Positions 34,714 through 43,941 of a stretch of 61,442 nt of DNA are shown in pieces (within the stretch, counting starts at the first letter, position 1; each line of letters begins with the position of its first letter). A model generated the notes under the pieces. It had not been told where the DNA came from, made no database searches, and saw only the letters and a list, made by a program, of their open reading frames with translations. Origin of the DNA: Dactylosporangium siamense (lineage in GTDB: Bacteria; Actinomycetota; Actinomycetes; Mycobacteriales; Micromonosporaceae); contig NZ_BONQ01000078.1 of the NCBI RefSeq assembly GCF_016862795.1, positions 1-61,442 of the forward strand, given 5' to 3'. The position numbers were made by a program, and so were the translations under genes.

Positions 34714-35883
34714 TCAGAGGGACTTGAGGAAGGTGCTCACCGTGGACTCGTACGCGGCGGGGTCGAGGTTCCAGCTGCGGCAGTGACCAGCCTCGCGGGT
34801 CTCGACGAGCTGGACGGACGGGGAGGTCGCGGCCAGGGCGACGGTCGGCTGCGGGGCGACGGTGCGGTCGTCGTGGTCGACGTAGAGCAGGGTCGGCACG
34901 TCGAGGGCGACGGTGCGGTAGTCGAGGTCCGCGGCGCGCACGCCGAGGCGGTGCTGGATCAGCTTGAGGGCGGTCCAGGTCCACAGGGGCGGCACGTTGA
35001 GCTGGCGGGCGTTCATCCGCAGGGTGGCGGACCAGTCGACGACGGGGCAGTCCAGGACGATGCCGCCGACGAAACCGCCGTGGTCCCAGGAGCGCATGAG
35101 GTTGAGGATGGCCGCGCCGCCCATGGACCAGCCGTACAGGATGACCTGGCGGGCGCCGGCGGCCCGGGCGTAGTCGACGGCGGACAGGACGTCGCGCCAT
35201 TCGGTGTGGCCGAGGTGGAAGCGGGCGTCGGGGCTGGGGAACGCCTCGGGGTCGTTGCGGTAGGTGACGACGAGGGTGTTGTGACCGGACGCGGCGAGGG
35301 TGGGCAGGATGCGCAGGGCCTCGCCGCGGGGGGCGCCCCGGCCGTGGACGGCGATGATCCAGGTGTCGTCGGCGGGGCCGCTGGTCGGCGGGACGAGCCA
35401 CGCCGGGCAGTCGCCGAGCTCGGCTGGGACCAGCACCTCCTGGAAGGGCAGGCCCCGGGCGGACAGGGGGTCACCTTCGAAGACATACCCGGTGGTGTAC
35501 CCCTTGAGCCCGCTCGTCAGCGTGCCGCGGGTGAGGCCGGCGATCTCGCGGGTCACGGTGGTGCGGTCCGTGGCGATGACGGGGCCGAGGACGGCGTGAC
35601 CCGAGGGCCACACGAAGGCCAGCGGCATCGAGCGGGCCGTGTCGGGGGTGCGGGTCAGGGTGATCCGGTTGCCGGCATACGCGCGGACCCGCACCGGGTA
35701 GGCCCGCATGGCGTTGACGTTGAGGACCTGACCGGCGAGGAACCAGCCGGCGCCAGCGGTGCCGGTCGGCAGCAGCACGGCGAGCCCGGCGGCGCCGGCC
35801 ACGCCCGCGTACGCGGCCCGGCGCGGCCACTTCCTGGCGGCTGCTGCCGGTACCGTCGCCGCGGGAACGGACGCGGCGGTCAT
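34714..35883 (-). CDS. alpha/beta hydrolase, membrane-anchored
   Basis: A 389-residue alpha/beta hydrolase. An N-terminal hydrophobic segment (about 22-52, AAYAGVAGAAGLAVLLPTGT) likely anchors it with the catalytic domain outside. The oxyanion region is IIAVHGRGAPRGE, the nucleophile is in GWSMGGA, the acid is probably Asp in YVDHDDRTV, and the base is His in REAGHCRSW. It resembles Rv-type lipase/esterase or BAAT-like hydrolases; the substrate is unknown. Its ATG overlaps the stop of the upstream metallophosphoesterase (ATGA), so the two are co-translated. Confidence 0.8.
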   Translation of the reverse strand: MTAASVPAATVPAAAARKWPRRAAYAGVAGAAGLAVLLPTGTAGAGWFLAGQVLNVNAMRAYPVRVRAYAGNRITLTRTPDTARSMPLAFVWPSGHAVLGPVIATDRTTVTREIAGLTRGTLTSGLKGYTTGYVFEGDPLSARGLPFQEVLVPAELGDCPAWLVPPTSGPADDTWIIAVHGRGAPRGEALRILPTLAASGHNTLVVTYRNDPEAFPSPDARFHLGHTEWRDVLSAVDYARAAGARQVILYGWSMGGAAILNLMRSWDHGGFVGGIVLDCPVVDWSATLRMNARQLNVPPLWTWTALKLIQHRLGVRAADLDYRTVALDVPTLLYVDHDDRTVAPQPTVALAATSPSVQLVETREAGHCRSWNLDPAAYESTVSTFLKSL

Positions 35884-36773
35884 CGCGGAACGAGGGTCAG
35901 GATCGAGGCCTCGGGTGGGCAGGCGAAGCGGACCGGCGCCGTCGGGTGGGTGCCGAGGCCCGCGGAGACGTGCAGGAACGCCGACGAGAACGGCCAGCGG
36001 TGCAGCCCCTTGGCCATGCGCCGGTCGAGGCCGCAGTTGGTGACCAGGGCCCCGAAGAACGGCAGCGCGACCTGGCCGCCGTGGGTGTGACCGGCCAGCA
36101 GCAGGTCGAAACCGTCGTCGGCCATGCGGTCCAGGACCTGCGGCTCGGGGGAGTGGGTGAGGCCGATGCGCACGTCGACGTCGGGCGAGGCCGGGCCGGC
36201 GACGCTGTCGTAGTCGTCGCGGCCGACGTGTGGGTCGTCGACGCCGACCAGCTCGACCGTGCGGCCGCCGGCCTTGATCGTGGTGCGGGCGTTGTTGAGG
36301 TCGGCCCAGCCGGAGCCGGTGAGCACGTCGCGCAGTTCCTCGGTGGGTAGGACGGCACCCTGCACGTAGGGCTTGTCGCGGTTGAAATACCCGAACGGGT
36401 TCTTCAGCACGGGTCCGCGGTAGTCGTTGCTGCCGAACACGAAGGCGCCGGGGCGGTCCAGCAGCGGCGTCAACGCCCGCACGACCGCGGGCACCGCGTC
36501 CACGTGGGCCATGTTGTCGCCGGTGACGACGACGAGGTCCGGGTCGGTGCCGGCCAGCTCGGCGATCCAGCGCTGCTTGCGGTGCTGGCCCGGGGTGAGA
36601 TGGAAGTCGCTGAGGTGCAGGATCCGCAGCGGCTCGGCGTCGGGGGCGAGCACCGGCACGTCGAACCTGCGCAGGGTGAACATGTTGCGCTCGACGAGCG
36701 AGGCGTAGGCGAACGCGGCAGCACCGGCCGCGGCGGTACCGGCAGCGAGTCGCCGGACAGTCTTCGAGCGCAT
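35880..36773 (-). CDS. metallophosphoesterase
   Basis: A 297-residue calcineurin-like phosphoesterase. The five metal motifs are complete: LSDFHL (Asp, His), VTGDNMAH (GD), FGSNDYRG (GND-like), LTHSP (His) and AGHTHGGQ (GHTH). An N-terminal helix (AAGTAAAGAAAFAYASLVE) suggests membrane association. Relatives act on nucleotides or UDP-diacyl-sugars. ATG 36773 begins the basic MRSKTVRR stretch before the helix. From memory, a metallophosphoesterase also flanks ponA2 in mycobacteria, so this belongs to a conserved envelope neighbourhood. Confidence 0.85.
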   Translation of the reverse strand: MRSKTVRRLAAGTAAAGAAAFAYASLVERNMFTLRRFDVPVLAPDAEPLRILHLSDFHLTPGQHRKQRWIAELAGTDPDLVVVTGDNMAHVDAVPAVVRALTPLLDRPGAFVFGSNDYRGPVLKNPFGYFNRDKPYVQGAVLPTEELRDVLTGSGWADLNNARTTIKAGGRTVELVGVDDPHVGRDDYDSVAGPASPDVDVRIGLTHSPEPQVLDRMADDGFDLLLAGHTHGGQVALPFFGALVTNCGLDRRMAKGLHRWPFSSAFLHVSAGLGTHPTAPVRFACPPEASILTLVPR

Positions 36774-36893
36774 GGGCAAAGCGTACCGGGACGGCTGTTT
36801 CCAGCTCCCCGGGCTGCGCCCGCGGTTCCCACCCCGAGCCTTCCCACCTTCTACAACCGAATATGACCAAAGTCCCACGGATAAGCTTCGTTC

Positions 36894-37346
36894 ATGTTGA
36901 AGGAGCGTCTGGAGTCCGACTTGCGCGAGGCGATGAAGGCCCGTGACGAGTTGGTGACCTCGACCCTGCGGATGGCGATCACCGCGGTGCGCAACGCCGA
37001 GGTCGCCGGCAAGGCCGCCCGCGAGCTGTCCGACGAGGAGATCCTCTCGGTGCTCACCAAGGAGGCGAAGAAGCGGCGTGAGGCCGCCGAGGCGTTCGCC
37101 GGCGCCGGGCGGGAGGCCCAGGCGGCGAAGGAGCGCGCCGAGGAGGAGGTGCTCGCCGGTTACCTGCCGGCCCAGCTGTCCGACGAGGAGGTCGCCGGCA
37201 TCGTCCGCGACGCGCTCGCCGCGGCCGGCCTGAGCGGGATGGCGAGCATGGGGCAGGCGATGAAGGCCGCCCAGGCCGCCGTCGCCGGACGGGCCGAAGG
37301 GGGCCGGGTGGCCGCCGAGGTCCGCGCCCAGCTGGCGAAGGGTTGA
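36894..37346 (+). CDS. GatB/YqeY domain-containing protein
   Basis: A 150-residue YqeY-like protein made of two helical parts. It opens MLKERLESDLREAMKARDELVTSTLRMAITAVRNAEV and has a C-terminal segment with MASMGQAMKAAQAAVAGRAEGG, the tRNA-binding tail domain shared with GatB. The function of the free-standing form is unclear. TAAGCT lies 6 nt before the ATG, so it is probably leaderless. It converges with the PBP gene across a strong terminator. Confidence 0.88.
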   Translation: MLKERLESDLREAMKARDELVTSTLRMAITAVRNAEVAGKAARELSDEEILSVLTKEAKKRREAAEAFAGAGREAQAAKERAEEEVLAGYLPAQLSDEEVAGIVRDALAAAGLSGMASMGQAMKAAQAAVAGRAEGGRVAAEVRAQLAKG

Positions 37347-37363
37347 CCCGAGCCGGAGACCAC

Positions 37364-37396
37364 AGCGGCCGCCCCGGATGATCCGGGGCGGCCGCT
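37364..37396. terminator. bidirectional terminator
   Basis: AGCGGCCGCCCCGGAT (37364-37379), G, ATCCGGGGCGGCCGCT (37381-37396): a perfect 16-bp inverted repeat followed by TTTCG. It sits between the convergent YqeY and PBP genes and serves both. Confidence 0.92.
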
Positions 37397-37414
37397 TTCG
37401 TTGTGTGGTGCGGG

Positions 37415-39865
37415 TCAGCAGACCCAGGGCAGCGGGCAGGCCGTGTCGTCGCGGATGCCGTCGCCGGTGCCCGGGTCATTGCCCAGGTACGGCGGCGCCG
37501 GTGCGCCCTGGCCCTTGCTGATGATCAGCGCGACCGGGCCGCCCTTGACCGTGGCACCGCCCGGCTCGGTCCGGGCGACCGTGCCTGCCGGGCAGTCCGA
37601 GGCCACCTGGGTGCCGGAGACCGTCACGTTGAACCCGGCCCGGCTGATCTTGCTGCGGGCCTGGTCGACCGGCGCGCACTTGACGGAGGGGATCTCCACC
37701 AGCTTGCCCATCGACTTGTCCTTGGTGGGCGCGGTGAACTGGACCACCGGCTTGCCCGCCAGGCCGTCCTTGAGCGTGCCCAGGGTGGCGTAGTTGATCG
37801 GCGGGTGCTTCATGTCCTTGTTCGTCTCGGGCCAGTCCGGGTCGGTGAGGAAGCCACCGACGGCGAGCTGCTTGGTCATCGCGACGAACGTGGCGCTCTT
37901 CTCCGAGTCGGTCGTGCCGGACTTGCCGGCGAGGGGGCGGCCGACGTACTTGCGGGCGTACTGGGCGGTCGCGCCGGCGCACTTGCCGCTGGCGGACTGG
38001 TCGCCGACCGGGCAGCGGGCCATGTCGACGGCCGCGCGCGCGACCTCCTTGTCGACGACCTGCTTGCACTTCGGGTCGAGCCCGTCGACCTTCTTGCCGT
38101 TGTTGTCGCGGACCTCGACGATCGGGGTCGGCTCGCAGTACAGGCCGTCGGCGGCGAGGGTGCCGTAGGCGTTGGCCAACTGCAGCGGCGTGGTCGCGCT
38201 GACGCCGAGGGTGAAGGCGCCCCAGCCCTTCGGGTTGGCGGCCAGGTCGGCGTCGCCCTTCGCGTTGAACTGGATGCCGAGCCGCTTCGCCACGTCGACG
38301 ACCTTGTCGGCGCCGACCTGCTGCTCCAGCGGCACGAAGAACGTGTTGATCGAGCTGCCGAAGGCGGTCCACATGTTGTAGGGACCGGACTGGCCGCCGG
38401 CGTTCTTCGGGCAGTACCAGGGGCCGTTGCAGGACGCCGGGCTGCCGGGCTCGATCCTGAAGGTCGACTGGAACTGCTTCTCGGTGTTGATCGTCGTCGC
38501 GAGGGGCAGGCCCGCCTCCAGCGCCGCCACCGCGGTGAACATCTTGAACGTCGACCCGGCCTGATAACCGGGGATGTCCTTGTCACCGGTGATGATCGGC
38601 ACCGTGGTGTTCGGCCAGTTGCCCTTCTGCCCCTTCTTGTCGGGGTTGGTGTTCGCCCCGTTCTTACTGTTGTCATTGCTGAACGTGCGGTTGGTGGCGA
38701 TCGCGGTGACCCGGCCGGTGCCCGGCTCGACCGCGGCCAGCATCACCGCGTTCTGGTTGCCGAGCTTGATCTTCTCGCCCTTGCCGACGTTGGGCTGGTC
38801 CTGGGCGTACTTGGCGGCGGCGGTCTGGGTGTTGACGTCGAGCGAGGAGATCACCGTGTAACCGCCGGCGCGGAGCCGGTTGGCGCGCTGGTACTGGTCC
38901 TCGCCGAAGATCTTCTGGTCCATCCACCAGCGGCGCAGGTAGTCGCAGTAGAAGCCGGCGCCCAGCTCGACCTTCTGGATCGACTCGCAGCCCTCGGGGG
39001 TTCGCTTGCCGATGATGTTCAGCTTCGTCTTGGCTGCCTCGTCGGCCGCCGCCTGGCTGGCGTAGCCCATCGCGACCATCTGGTTCAGCACGTACTTCTG
39101 CCGGTCCAGGGCGCGGGGGAGGCCCTCGGCGGTCGCCGGGTCGCTCGTGCCGGGCGCCTTCACCAGGCCGGCGATGAGCGCGGCCTCGGGCAGCGTCAGG
39201 TCCTTCGGGTCCTTGTCGAAGTAGACGTGCGACGCGGCGAAGATGCCGTATGCGCCGTGCCCGTACGCGGCGATGTTGAGATACCGCTCCAGGATCTGGT
39301 CCTTGTTGAGCTTCTTCTCCAGGTCGATCGCGTACTTCATCTCGCGCAGCTTGCGCGTCGGCGTCTTGTCGGTGGCGTCCACGACGTCCTGCGGCGTCTT
39401 CGCCGAGTAGGAGATCGCCTGGCGCACGTATTGCATCGTCAGCGTCGAGGCGCCCTGCTCGGTCTGGCCGCCGGCGTTCTGGTTGGCCACGAACGCGCGG
39501 GCCACACCCTTCACGTCGACACCGCGGTGCTCGTAGAAGCGGTTGTCCTCCGCCGCGACGATCGCCTTGCGCATGACGTCCGCGACATCGGTCAGCGGGA
39601 CGTCGCGCCGGTTCTCGTCGTACATCATCGCCAGCAGCGTCTTGCCGTCGGATGCGTAGACATAACTGATCTGCGGCGACGGAAGCACGTCGATGTCCGT
39701 CGGCAGATTCTCGAACGTGTCGGCGCCGGCCTTCGCGGCGAGGCCCGACATGGCCACCGCGGGGAATGCGGCGGCAGCGACCACCAAGCCCGCGAGCAGC
39801 CCACACAGCAGGAGCGATGCTGCGTTGGGCAGCAGGCCGTGTTCGCGTTTGCGCATCCAGGTCAC
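37415..39865 (-). CDS. ponA2: bifunctional penicillin-binding protein with PASTA domain
   Basis: An 816-residue class A PBP. After a short cytoplasmic start and one membrane helix comes a GT51 glycosyltransferase (EDNRFYEHRGVD, QGASTLTMQYVRQ). The transpeptidase has STFKMF (SxxK), SSINTF (SxN) and KSGTTDSEK (KSG). A C-terminal PASTA domain (about 735-795, IPSVKCAPVDQARSKISRAGF) follows. It polymerises and cross-links peptidoglycan; PASTA may sense muropeptides or beta-lactams. The symbol rests on its position beside whiB and the ArsA pair, as I recall for Rv3682. GTG 39865 has TAGTCT 6 nt upstream; ATG 39856 has AGGAAG at 8 nt as an alternative. Confidence 0.87.
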   Translation of the reverse strand: MTWMRKREHGLLPNAASLLLCGLLAGLVVAAAAFPAVAMSGLAAKAGADTFENLPTDIDVLPSPQISYVYASDGKTLLAMMYDENRRDVPLTDVADVMRKAIVAAEDNRFYEHRGVDVKGVARAFVANQNAGGQTEQGASTLTMQYVRQAISYSAKTPQDVVDATDKTPTRKLREMKYAIDLEKKLNKDQILERYLNIAAYGHGAYGIFAASHVYFDKDPKDLTLPEAALIAGLVKAPGTSDPATAEGLPRALDRQKYVLNQMVAMGYASQAAADEAAKTKLNIIGKRTPEGCESIQKVELGAGFYCDYLRRWWMDQKIFGEDQYQRANRLRAGGYTVISSLDVNTQTAAAKYAQDQPNVGKGEKIKLGNQNAVMLAAVEPGTGRVTAIATNRTFSNDNSKNGANTNPDKKGQKGNWPNTTVPIITGDKDIPGYQAGSTFKMFTAVAALEAGLPLATTINTEKQFQSTFRIEPGSPASCNGPWYCPKNAGGQSGPYNMWTAFGSSINTFFVPLEQQVGADKVVDVAKRLGIQFNAKGDADLAANPKGWGAFTLGVSATTPLQLANAYGTLAADGLYCEPTPIVEVRDNNGKKVDGLDPKCKQVVDKEVARAAVDMARCPVGDQSASGKCAGATAQYARKYVGRPLAGKSGTTDSEKSATFVAMTKQLAVGGFLTDPDWPETNKDMKHPPINYATLGTLKDGLAGKPVVQFTAPTKDKSMGKLVEIPSVKCAPVDQARSKISRAGFNVTVSGTQVASDCPAGTVARTEPGGATVKGGPVALIISKGQGAPAPPYLGNDPGTGDGIRDDTACPLPWVC

Positions 39866-40287
39866 TTCCTCAGACTACGGGACGGCGTCATGAGGCCGCG
39901 TCCAGATGGTGGCGCCCTCGTTGTCCTAGACGCGTGACACCGGTCGTGAGGTTGACCCGTAGCCGAGTCTGATACACGGATCACGGGGGTGCAGGCATTT
40001 TGGGCAAATCACACCCGGTCGTGACGCTGTGGTACCACGCTCCACCCTTTGGTGGATCGCCAAAGTGGCGGTTAACCTGGTGCAACAACGTTGCGTAACT
40101 GGACGACTACAGAGCATGATGTTCCGGAAAGCTCCTCTCGGGGTTCCCGTGGCCGGGGACCCTGCCGTCGCGCCGGGTAGCCCGGCGAACTGCATCCAAA
40201 TGCCATGGGGGACGTGGTTTGGGTGCTATTCGCTGGGGCAAGCACGGCGGATGGACCCGGGGGGAGTCCAAGGGGGGAAGAGGAAAT
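39866..40287. other. intergenic region between PBP and WhiB genes
   Basis: 422 bp with no gene. It holds the leaderless-type -10 of the PBP gene (TAGTCT, 39877-39872), two adjacent small hairpins (CCACC-CTTT-GGTGG at 40042-40055 and CGCCA-AAG-TGGCG at 40058-40070), and GCAAC-AAC-GTTGC at about 40082-40094. TTGACC near 39952 is a possible -35 toward whiB. The whiB leader may therefore be long and structured. Confidence 0.5.
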
Positions 40288-40596
40288 ATGAGCATGGTCG
40301 TCGACTGGCCCAGCATCGCCGCGTGTCGCAATGGCGACCCGGACGCTCTGTTCGTCCAGGGTGCCGAGCAGAACGTGGCGAAGCGGGTCTGCCGGAGCTG
40401 CCCCGTGCGGTACGAATGCCTGGCAGACGCCCTCGACAACCGGATCGAGTTCGGAGTCTGGGGCGGCATGACCGAGCGCGAGCGCCGTGCGTTGCTGCGC
40501 CGTCACCCGCAGGTGCCCAGCTGGCGCAAGATGTTCGAAGCCGCCATGGAACGTAATGACAAGGACGCCACCAAGGAACTCGTTCCGACCGGCTGA
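40288..40596 (+). CDS. whiB4: WhiB-family transcriptional regulator
   Basis: A 102-residue WhiB-like protein. The four cluster cysteines are Cys13, Cys35, Cys38 and Cys44 (C...CxxCxxxxxC). The turn GVWGGMTERERR is the family signature, and a basic C-terminus (RRALLRRHPQ) contacts DNA or sigma factor. It holds an O2/NO-sensitive [4Fe-4S] cluster and acts with SigA. ATG 40288 has GGAAGAGGAAA just upstream; the frame continues further left without signals. The symbol is from the conserved setting beside a PASTA PBP and two ArsA ATPases, as recalled for mycobacterial WhiB4, a redox regulator. It converges with the ArsA genes. Confidence 0.88.
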   Translation: MSMVVDWPSIAACRNGDPDALFVQGAEQNVAKRVCRSCPVRYECLADALDNRIEFGVWGGMTERERRALLRRHPQVPSWRKMFEAAMERNDKDATKELVPTG

Positions 40597-40627
40597 GGCA
40601 CCGGCGGCACGAGGACCGAGAACAACC

Positions 40628-41749
40628 TTAGAAGCTGGTCCCGATCGAGCGCAGCCCGTCGAGGTCATGGACGTCGGCGGGCTGTGCCGGGATCTTCACC
40701 ACCGGCACACCGGGATGGGCGCGCAGGAACCGGCCGGAGACTGCCGCCTGCCGGTCCCGCTGGTCGGCGAGCTCGGCGTGGACCCGGAGCACCTCCGCGG
40801 TCGCCGGATGCCCGCCCAGCTCGTCGAGGCGCTCGGCCGCGGCCCGGGCGTCGTCGGCAGCCAGGCCCGCCGCCGGCACCGCCACGACCCGGTTGAGCAC
40901 CAGCCCCGCGAGGGGCATCCGGTCGGCGGCGAGCCGGCCGGCGAAGTAGACCGCCTCGCGGACCGCGTCCGGCTCCGGGGCCGCCACGACCAGGAACGCC
41001 GTCTCCGGGGCCTGGAGCACCCGGTAGGTCTGCTCGGCCCGCTCCCGGAAGCCGCCGAACATCGAGTCCAGGGCGCCGACGAAACCCGACAGGTCGGTCA
41101 GCAGCTGCGCCCCGAGGATCTTCGTGACGGTGCGGCTGAACAGCCCGAACGAGGCCGACACGAGGTTGAACACGCTGCGCCCACCGGCCCGGGCCGGGGC
41201 CAGCAGCAGCCGCAGCATCTTGCCGTCGAGGAAGCGCGACAGCCGGGCCGGCGCGTCCAGGAAGTCCAGCGCGGAGCGCGAGGGCGGCGTGTCGACCACG
41301 ATCAGGTCCCACTCCTCGCGGGCCCGCAGCTGGCCGAGCTTCTCCATCGCCATGTATTCCTGCGTGCCGGAGAACGTCGAGCTCATGGCCTGGTAGAAGG
41401 GGTTGGCGAAGATCTCCTCGGCCCGCTTCGGGTCGGTGTGCTCGAGCACGACCTCGTCGAAGGTCCGCTTCATGTCCAGCATCATGGCCTGCAGCTCGGC
41501 GGAGTCCGGCTGCAGTCCCTTGACCATCCGGGGCGTGTTGTCCAGCTCGGTCAGGCCCAGTGCCTGCGCCAGCCGGCGGGCCGGGTCGATGGTGAGCACG
41601 ACCGTGCGCCGGCCGTGCCGCTCGGCGGCGCGCACCGCGAGGGCCGCCGCGGTCGTGGTCTTGCCGACCCCACCGGAGCCGCAGCAGACGACGATGCGGA
41701 TCGCCGGGTCGGCGAGGATCGCGTCGACGTCAAGCTTGGGAGTCCCCAC
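40628..41749 (-). CDS. ArsA/GET3-family ATPase (second of pair)
   Basis: A 373-residue deviant-Walker ATPase. The P-loop GSGGVGKTT is at residues 24-32, switch I segment LTIDPARRLAQALG follows, and the switch II region is IVVDTPPSRSALDFLDAP. Members of this pair in actinobacteria are named anion-transporting ATPases after ArsA, but there is no arsenite pump here; in mycobacteria the Rv3679-Rv3680 pair is linked to export of or protection against small metabolites (recalled). GTG 41749 has TACGCT 6 nt upstream, so it can be expressed apart from its partner 28 bp upstream. Confidence 0.88.
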   Translation of the reverse strand: MGTPKLDVDAILADPAIRIVVCCGSGGVGKTTTAAALAVRAAERHGRRTVVLTIDPARRLAQALGLTELDNTPRMVKGLQPDSAELQAMMLDMKRTFDEVVLEHTDPKRAEEIFANPFYQAMSSTFSGTQEYMAMEKLGQLRAREEWDLIVVDTPPSRSALDFLDAPARLSRFLDGKMLRLLLAPARAGGRSVFNLVSASFGLFSRTVTKILGAQLLTDLSGFVGALDSMFGGFRERAEQTYRVLQAPETAFLVVAAPEPDAVREAVYFAGRLAADRMPLAGLVLNRVVAVPAAGLAADDARAAAERLDELGGHPATAEVLRVHAELADQRDRQAAVSGRFLRAHPGVPVVKIPAQPADVHDLDGLRSIGTSF

Positions 41750-41777
41750 CTAGCGAGCGTATCCGCTCGGTGCTCAC

Positions 41778-42755
41778 TCAAGCCGAGGTGAGCAACAGAT
41801 CACCGAGCGACTCCAGTGACTGGGCGGTGACGCCGCCCGGCAGGACCGGCAGCTCCACCACCGGCCGGCCGAGACCCTGCAGGTCGGCCCGCAGGGACGC
41901 CTCCGCGGCGACCCGGGTCTGGTATGCCTTCGCCTCGCCGGCCAGGCCCGCGAGGGTCTCCTTGTCGGCGGCGAGCCCCGCCGCGGTCAGGCCGCGGCGC
42001 AGGTCCGCCTGGGTCACCTTCGCGCCGGCCAGCACCGGCGGCCGGGTCGCGTTGACGATCACCGTGCCGATCGGGATGCCCAGCCTGGTGAGCTCGTCGA
42101 TCGCGTCGGCGCTCTCCTGGACCGGCATTTCCTCCAGAAGGGTGACCACGTGCACCGCGGTCATCGGCGAGCGCAGGATCGCCGCCACGCCCTCGCTCTG
42201 CGTCTTGATCGGGCCGACCTTCGCCAGGCGGGCGGTCTCGGCCGTGACGTTGAGGAACCGGCCGATCCGTCCGGTCGGCGGCGCGTCGAGCACGACCGCG
42301 TCGTAGACCCGGCGGCCGTCGACGGTGCGCGTCACCGCCTCCTTGATCTTGCCGGTGAGCAGCACGTCGCGCAGCCCGGGCGCGACCGTCGTGGCGAAGT
42401 CGACCGCACCGACCTTGCGCAGCGCCCGGCCGGCCACGCCGAGCCGGTAGAACATCTCCAGGTATTCCAGCAGCGCCTCTTCGGCGTCGACAGCGAGCGC
42501 GCGGACCTCGCCGCCGCCGCTCGCCGTCGCGATCCGCAGCTCCTGGTAGGGCAGCGGGTCGCGGTCGAACAGCTGCGCGATGCCCTGGCGGGCCTCGACC
42601 TCGATGAGCAGCGTGCGCCGGCCGTCGCGGGCCAGCGCCAGCGCGAGGGCCCCGGCGACCGTGGTCTTGCCGGTGCCGCCCTTGCCCGTGACCACATGAA
42701 GACGGGCGGGCCAGCCGTAGCCGGTCCGCCCGTCCTGAGACTCGCGCGTTGTCAC
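41778..42755 (-). CDS. ArsA/GET3-family ATPase (first of pair)
   Basis: A 325-residue partner ATPase. The deviant P-loop GKGGTGKTT is at residues 24-32, followed by LLIEVEARQGIAQLFDRDPLPYQE. The switch II region is VVLDAPPTGRIGRFLN. Two different ArsA-like subunits in tandem suggest a heterodimer with paired P-loops, comparable to the two halves of ArsA. GTG 42755 has TAGCGT 6 nt upstream (leaderless). It lies 29 bp after the proline-rich membrane protein gene on the same strand. Confidence 0.88.
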   Translation of the reverse strand: MTTRESQDGRTGYGWPARLHVVTGKGGTGKTTVAGALALALARDGRRTLLIEVEARQGIAQLFDRDPLPYQELRIATASGGGEVRALAVDAEEALLEYLEMFYRLGVAGRALRKVGAVDFATTVAPGLRDVLLTGKIKEAVTRTVDGRRVYDAVVLDAPPTGRIGRFLNVTAETARLAKVGPIKTQSEGVAAILRSPMTAVHVVTLLEEMPVQESADAIDELTRLGIPIGTVIVNATRPPVLAGAKVTQADLRRGLTAAGLAADKETLAGLAGEAKAYQTRVAAEASLRADLQGLGRPVVELPVLPGGVTAQSLESLGDLLLTSA

Positions 42756-42784
42756 CCCTCGACGCTACAGGGCGTCGTCCATGA

Positions 42785-43795
42785 CTACGCGGCAGTGATC
42801 TCGCACACCCACCAGCCGTTGTCCTTCGTCGCGAGGAACTTGTACTTCGTCTCCGCGACCTTCTCGTCACTCGTGGCGACCTTGATCTGCACGAGGAACG
42901 TCGAGGAGGAGGTGTCCTTCTTCTCCTCCGCCGGCGTCGGCCAGGTGTAGGTCGGGCTGCTCAGGCCGGAGTCGTACTTCTTGATCTCCTCGACCCGGGC
43001 CGCCAGCTTGTCCTTGTTCCGCGAGCTGGCGCACACGTACTTGAGCGCCTCGGTGGTGTTCTTGTCCTTGTAGACGGCCTTGAGGAAGCCGTTGACCGCC
43101 TCGAGCGCGGTGGGCTGCCCCTTGCCCTGGTTGTTCTGTGTGACGAACCACGCCGCGGCGCCGCCACCGCCGCACAGCACCAGCACCACCGCGAGGACGA
43201 TCAGCGTGATCATCAGGCCGCGCTTCTTCGGCGGCTGCGGCTGCTGGTAGCCGGGCTGGTAGCCGGCCGCATACGGGTCGGCCGGGAACCCGGTGGTCGG
43301 CTGACCCGGGAAACCACTCGTCGGCTGACCCGGGAACCCGCTGGTCGGCTGGCCCGGGAAGCCGCTGGTCGGCTGGCCGGGGAACCCGCTGGTCGGCTGC
43401 TGCTGCAGCGGCCCGGTCGGGAACTGCCCGGTCGGCTGCGGCCCGGTCGGGAACGCACCGGTCGGCGGGTACTGCTGCGGGTAGCCCTGCTGCGGGTACT
43501 GGTTGGGGTCGGGCTGCCCGTACTGCGGCTGCTGCCCGTACTGCGTCGGGTCGGGCTGCGGCTGCTGCTGGGGATATCCGGCCTGCTGCGGGAACGGCGG
43601 CTGGACCGGCACCTCATACGGCTGGCCGGACGTCGGCGGGGCCGAGGTGGGCGGCGCGAACGGGTCCTGCACCGCCGGCGCGGGCGGCCAGCCCTGCCCC
43701 GGAGGCGCCTGCGGTGGCTGTCCCGGCGCGGCGTAAGGGTCACCTGGCTGGCCCTGGTACTCGGGCTGCCCAGGGTACTGGGGCGGTTGTGTCAT
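42785..43795 (-). CDS. proline/glutamine-rich single-pass membrane protein
   Basis: A 336-residue protein in three parts. Residues 1 to about 195 are a disordered Pro/Gln/Tyr/Gly region with five repeats close to QPTSGFPG. One transmembrane helix follows at about 200-222 (ITLIVLAVVLVLCGGGGAAAWFV). Then comes an extracytoplasmic domain of about 110 residues with the pattern of small NTF2/DUF4878-like stress proteins (ALEAVNGFLKAVYKDKNTTEALKYVC, WWVCEI) and two cysteines. The function is unknown. Position before the ArsA pair is the only hint. ATG 43795 has GGTGGAG upstream. Confidence 0.75.
   Translation of the reverse strand: MTQPPQYPGQPEYQGQPGDPYAAPGQPPQAPPGQGWPPAPAVQDPFAPPTSAPPTSGQPYEVPVQPPFPQQAGYPQQQPQPDPTQYGQQPQYGQPDPNQYPQQGYPQQYPPTGAFPTGPQPTGQFPTGPLQQQPTSGFPGQPTSGFPGQPTSGFPGQPTSGFPGQPTTGFPADPYAAGYQPGYQQPQPPKKRGLMITLIVLAVVLVLCGGGGAAAWFVTQNNQGKGQPTALEAVNGFLKAVYKDKNTTEALKYVCASSRNKDKLAARVEEIKKYDSGLSSPTYTWPTPAEEKKDTSSSTFLVQIKVATSDEKVAETKYKFLATKDNGWWVCEITAA
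43282..43399. repeat. five 24-bp in-frame repeats
   Basis: A 24-bp unit (around GGGAACCCGCTGGTCGGCTG plus 4 bases) recurs about five times and encodes the QPTSGFPG repeats on the minus strand. Copies differ at only a few positions, so copy number probably varies among strains. Confidence 0.8.
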
Positions 43796-43941
43796 GTCTC
43801 CACCTCGTGTGCGACGGCCGGGTCCGCCGGCGGTCCGGCGTCCGGGACCCGTGCGGCGCGGCCCTCAGGGTAGCCGCAGCACGCATGCATTGGGGGACCC
43901 GATCGGGCCGGTGTGCACCGGGCGACCGATAGTCTCGCGTC

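Noticed and set aside
40628..42755. Arsenite efflux system
   Set aside because: No ArsB/ACR3 pump, ArsR or ArsC is near, and the pair sits in a conserved envelope/redox neighbourhood.
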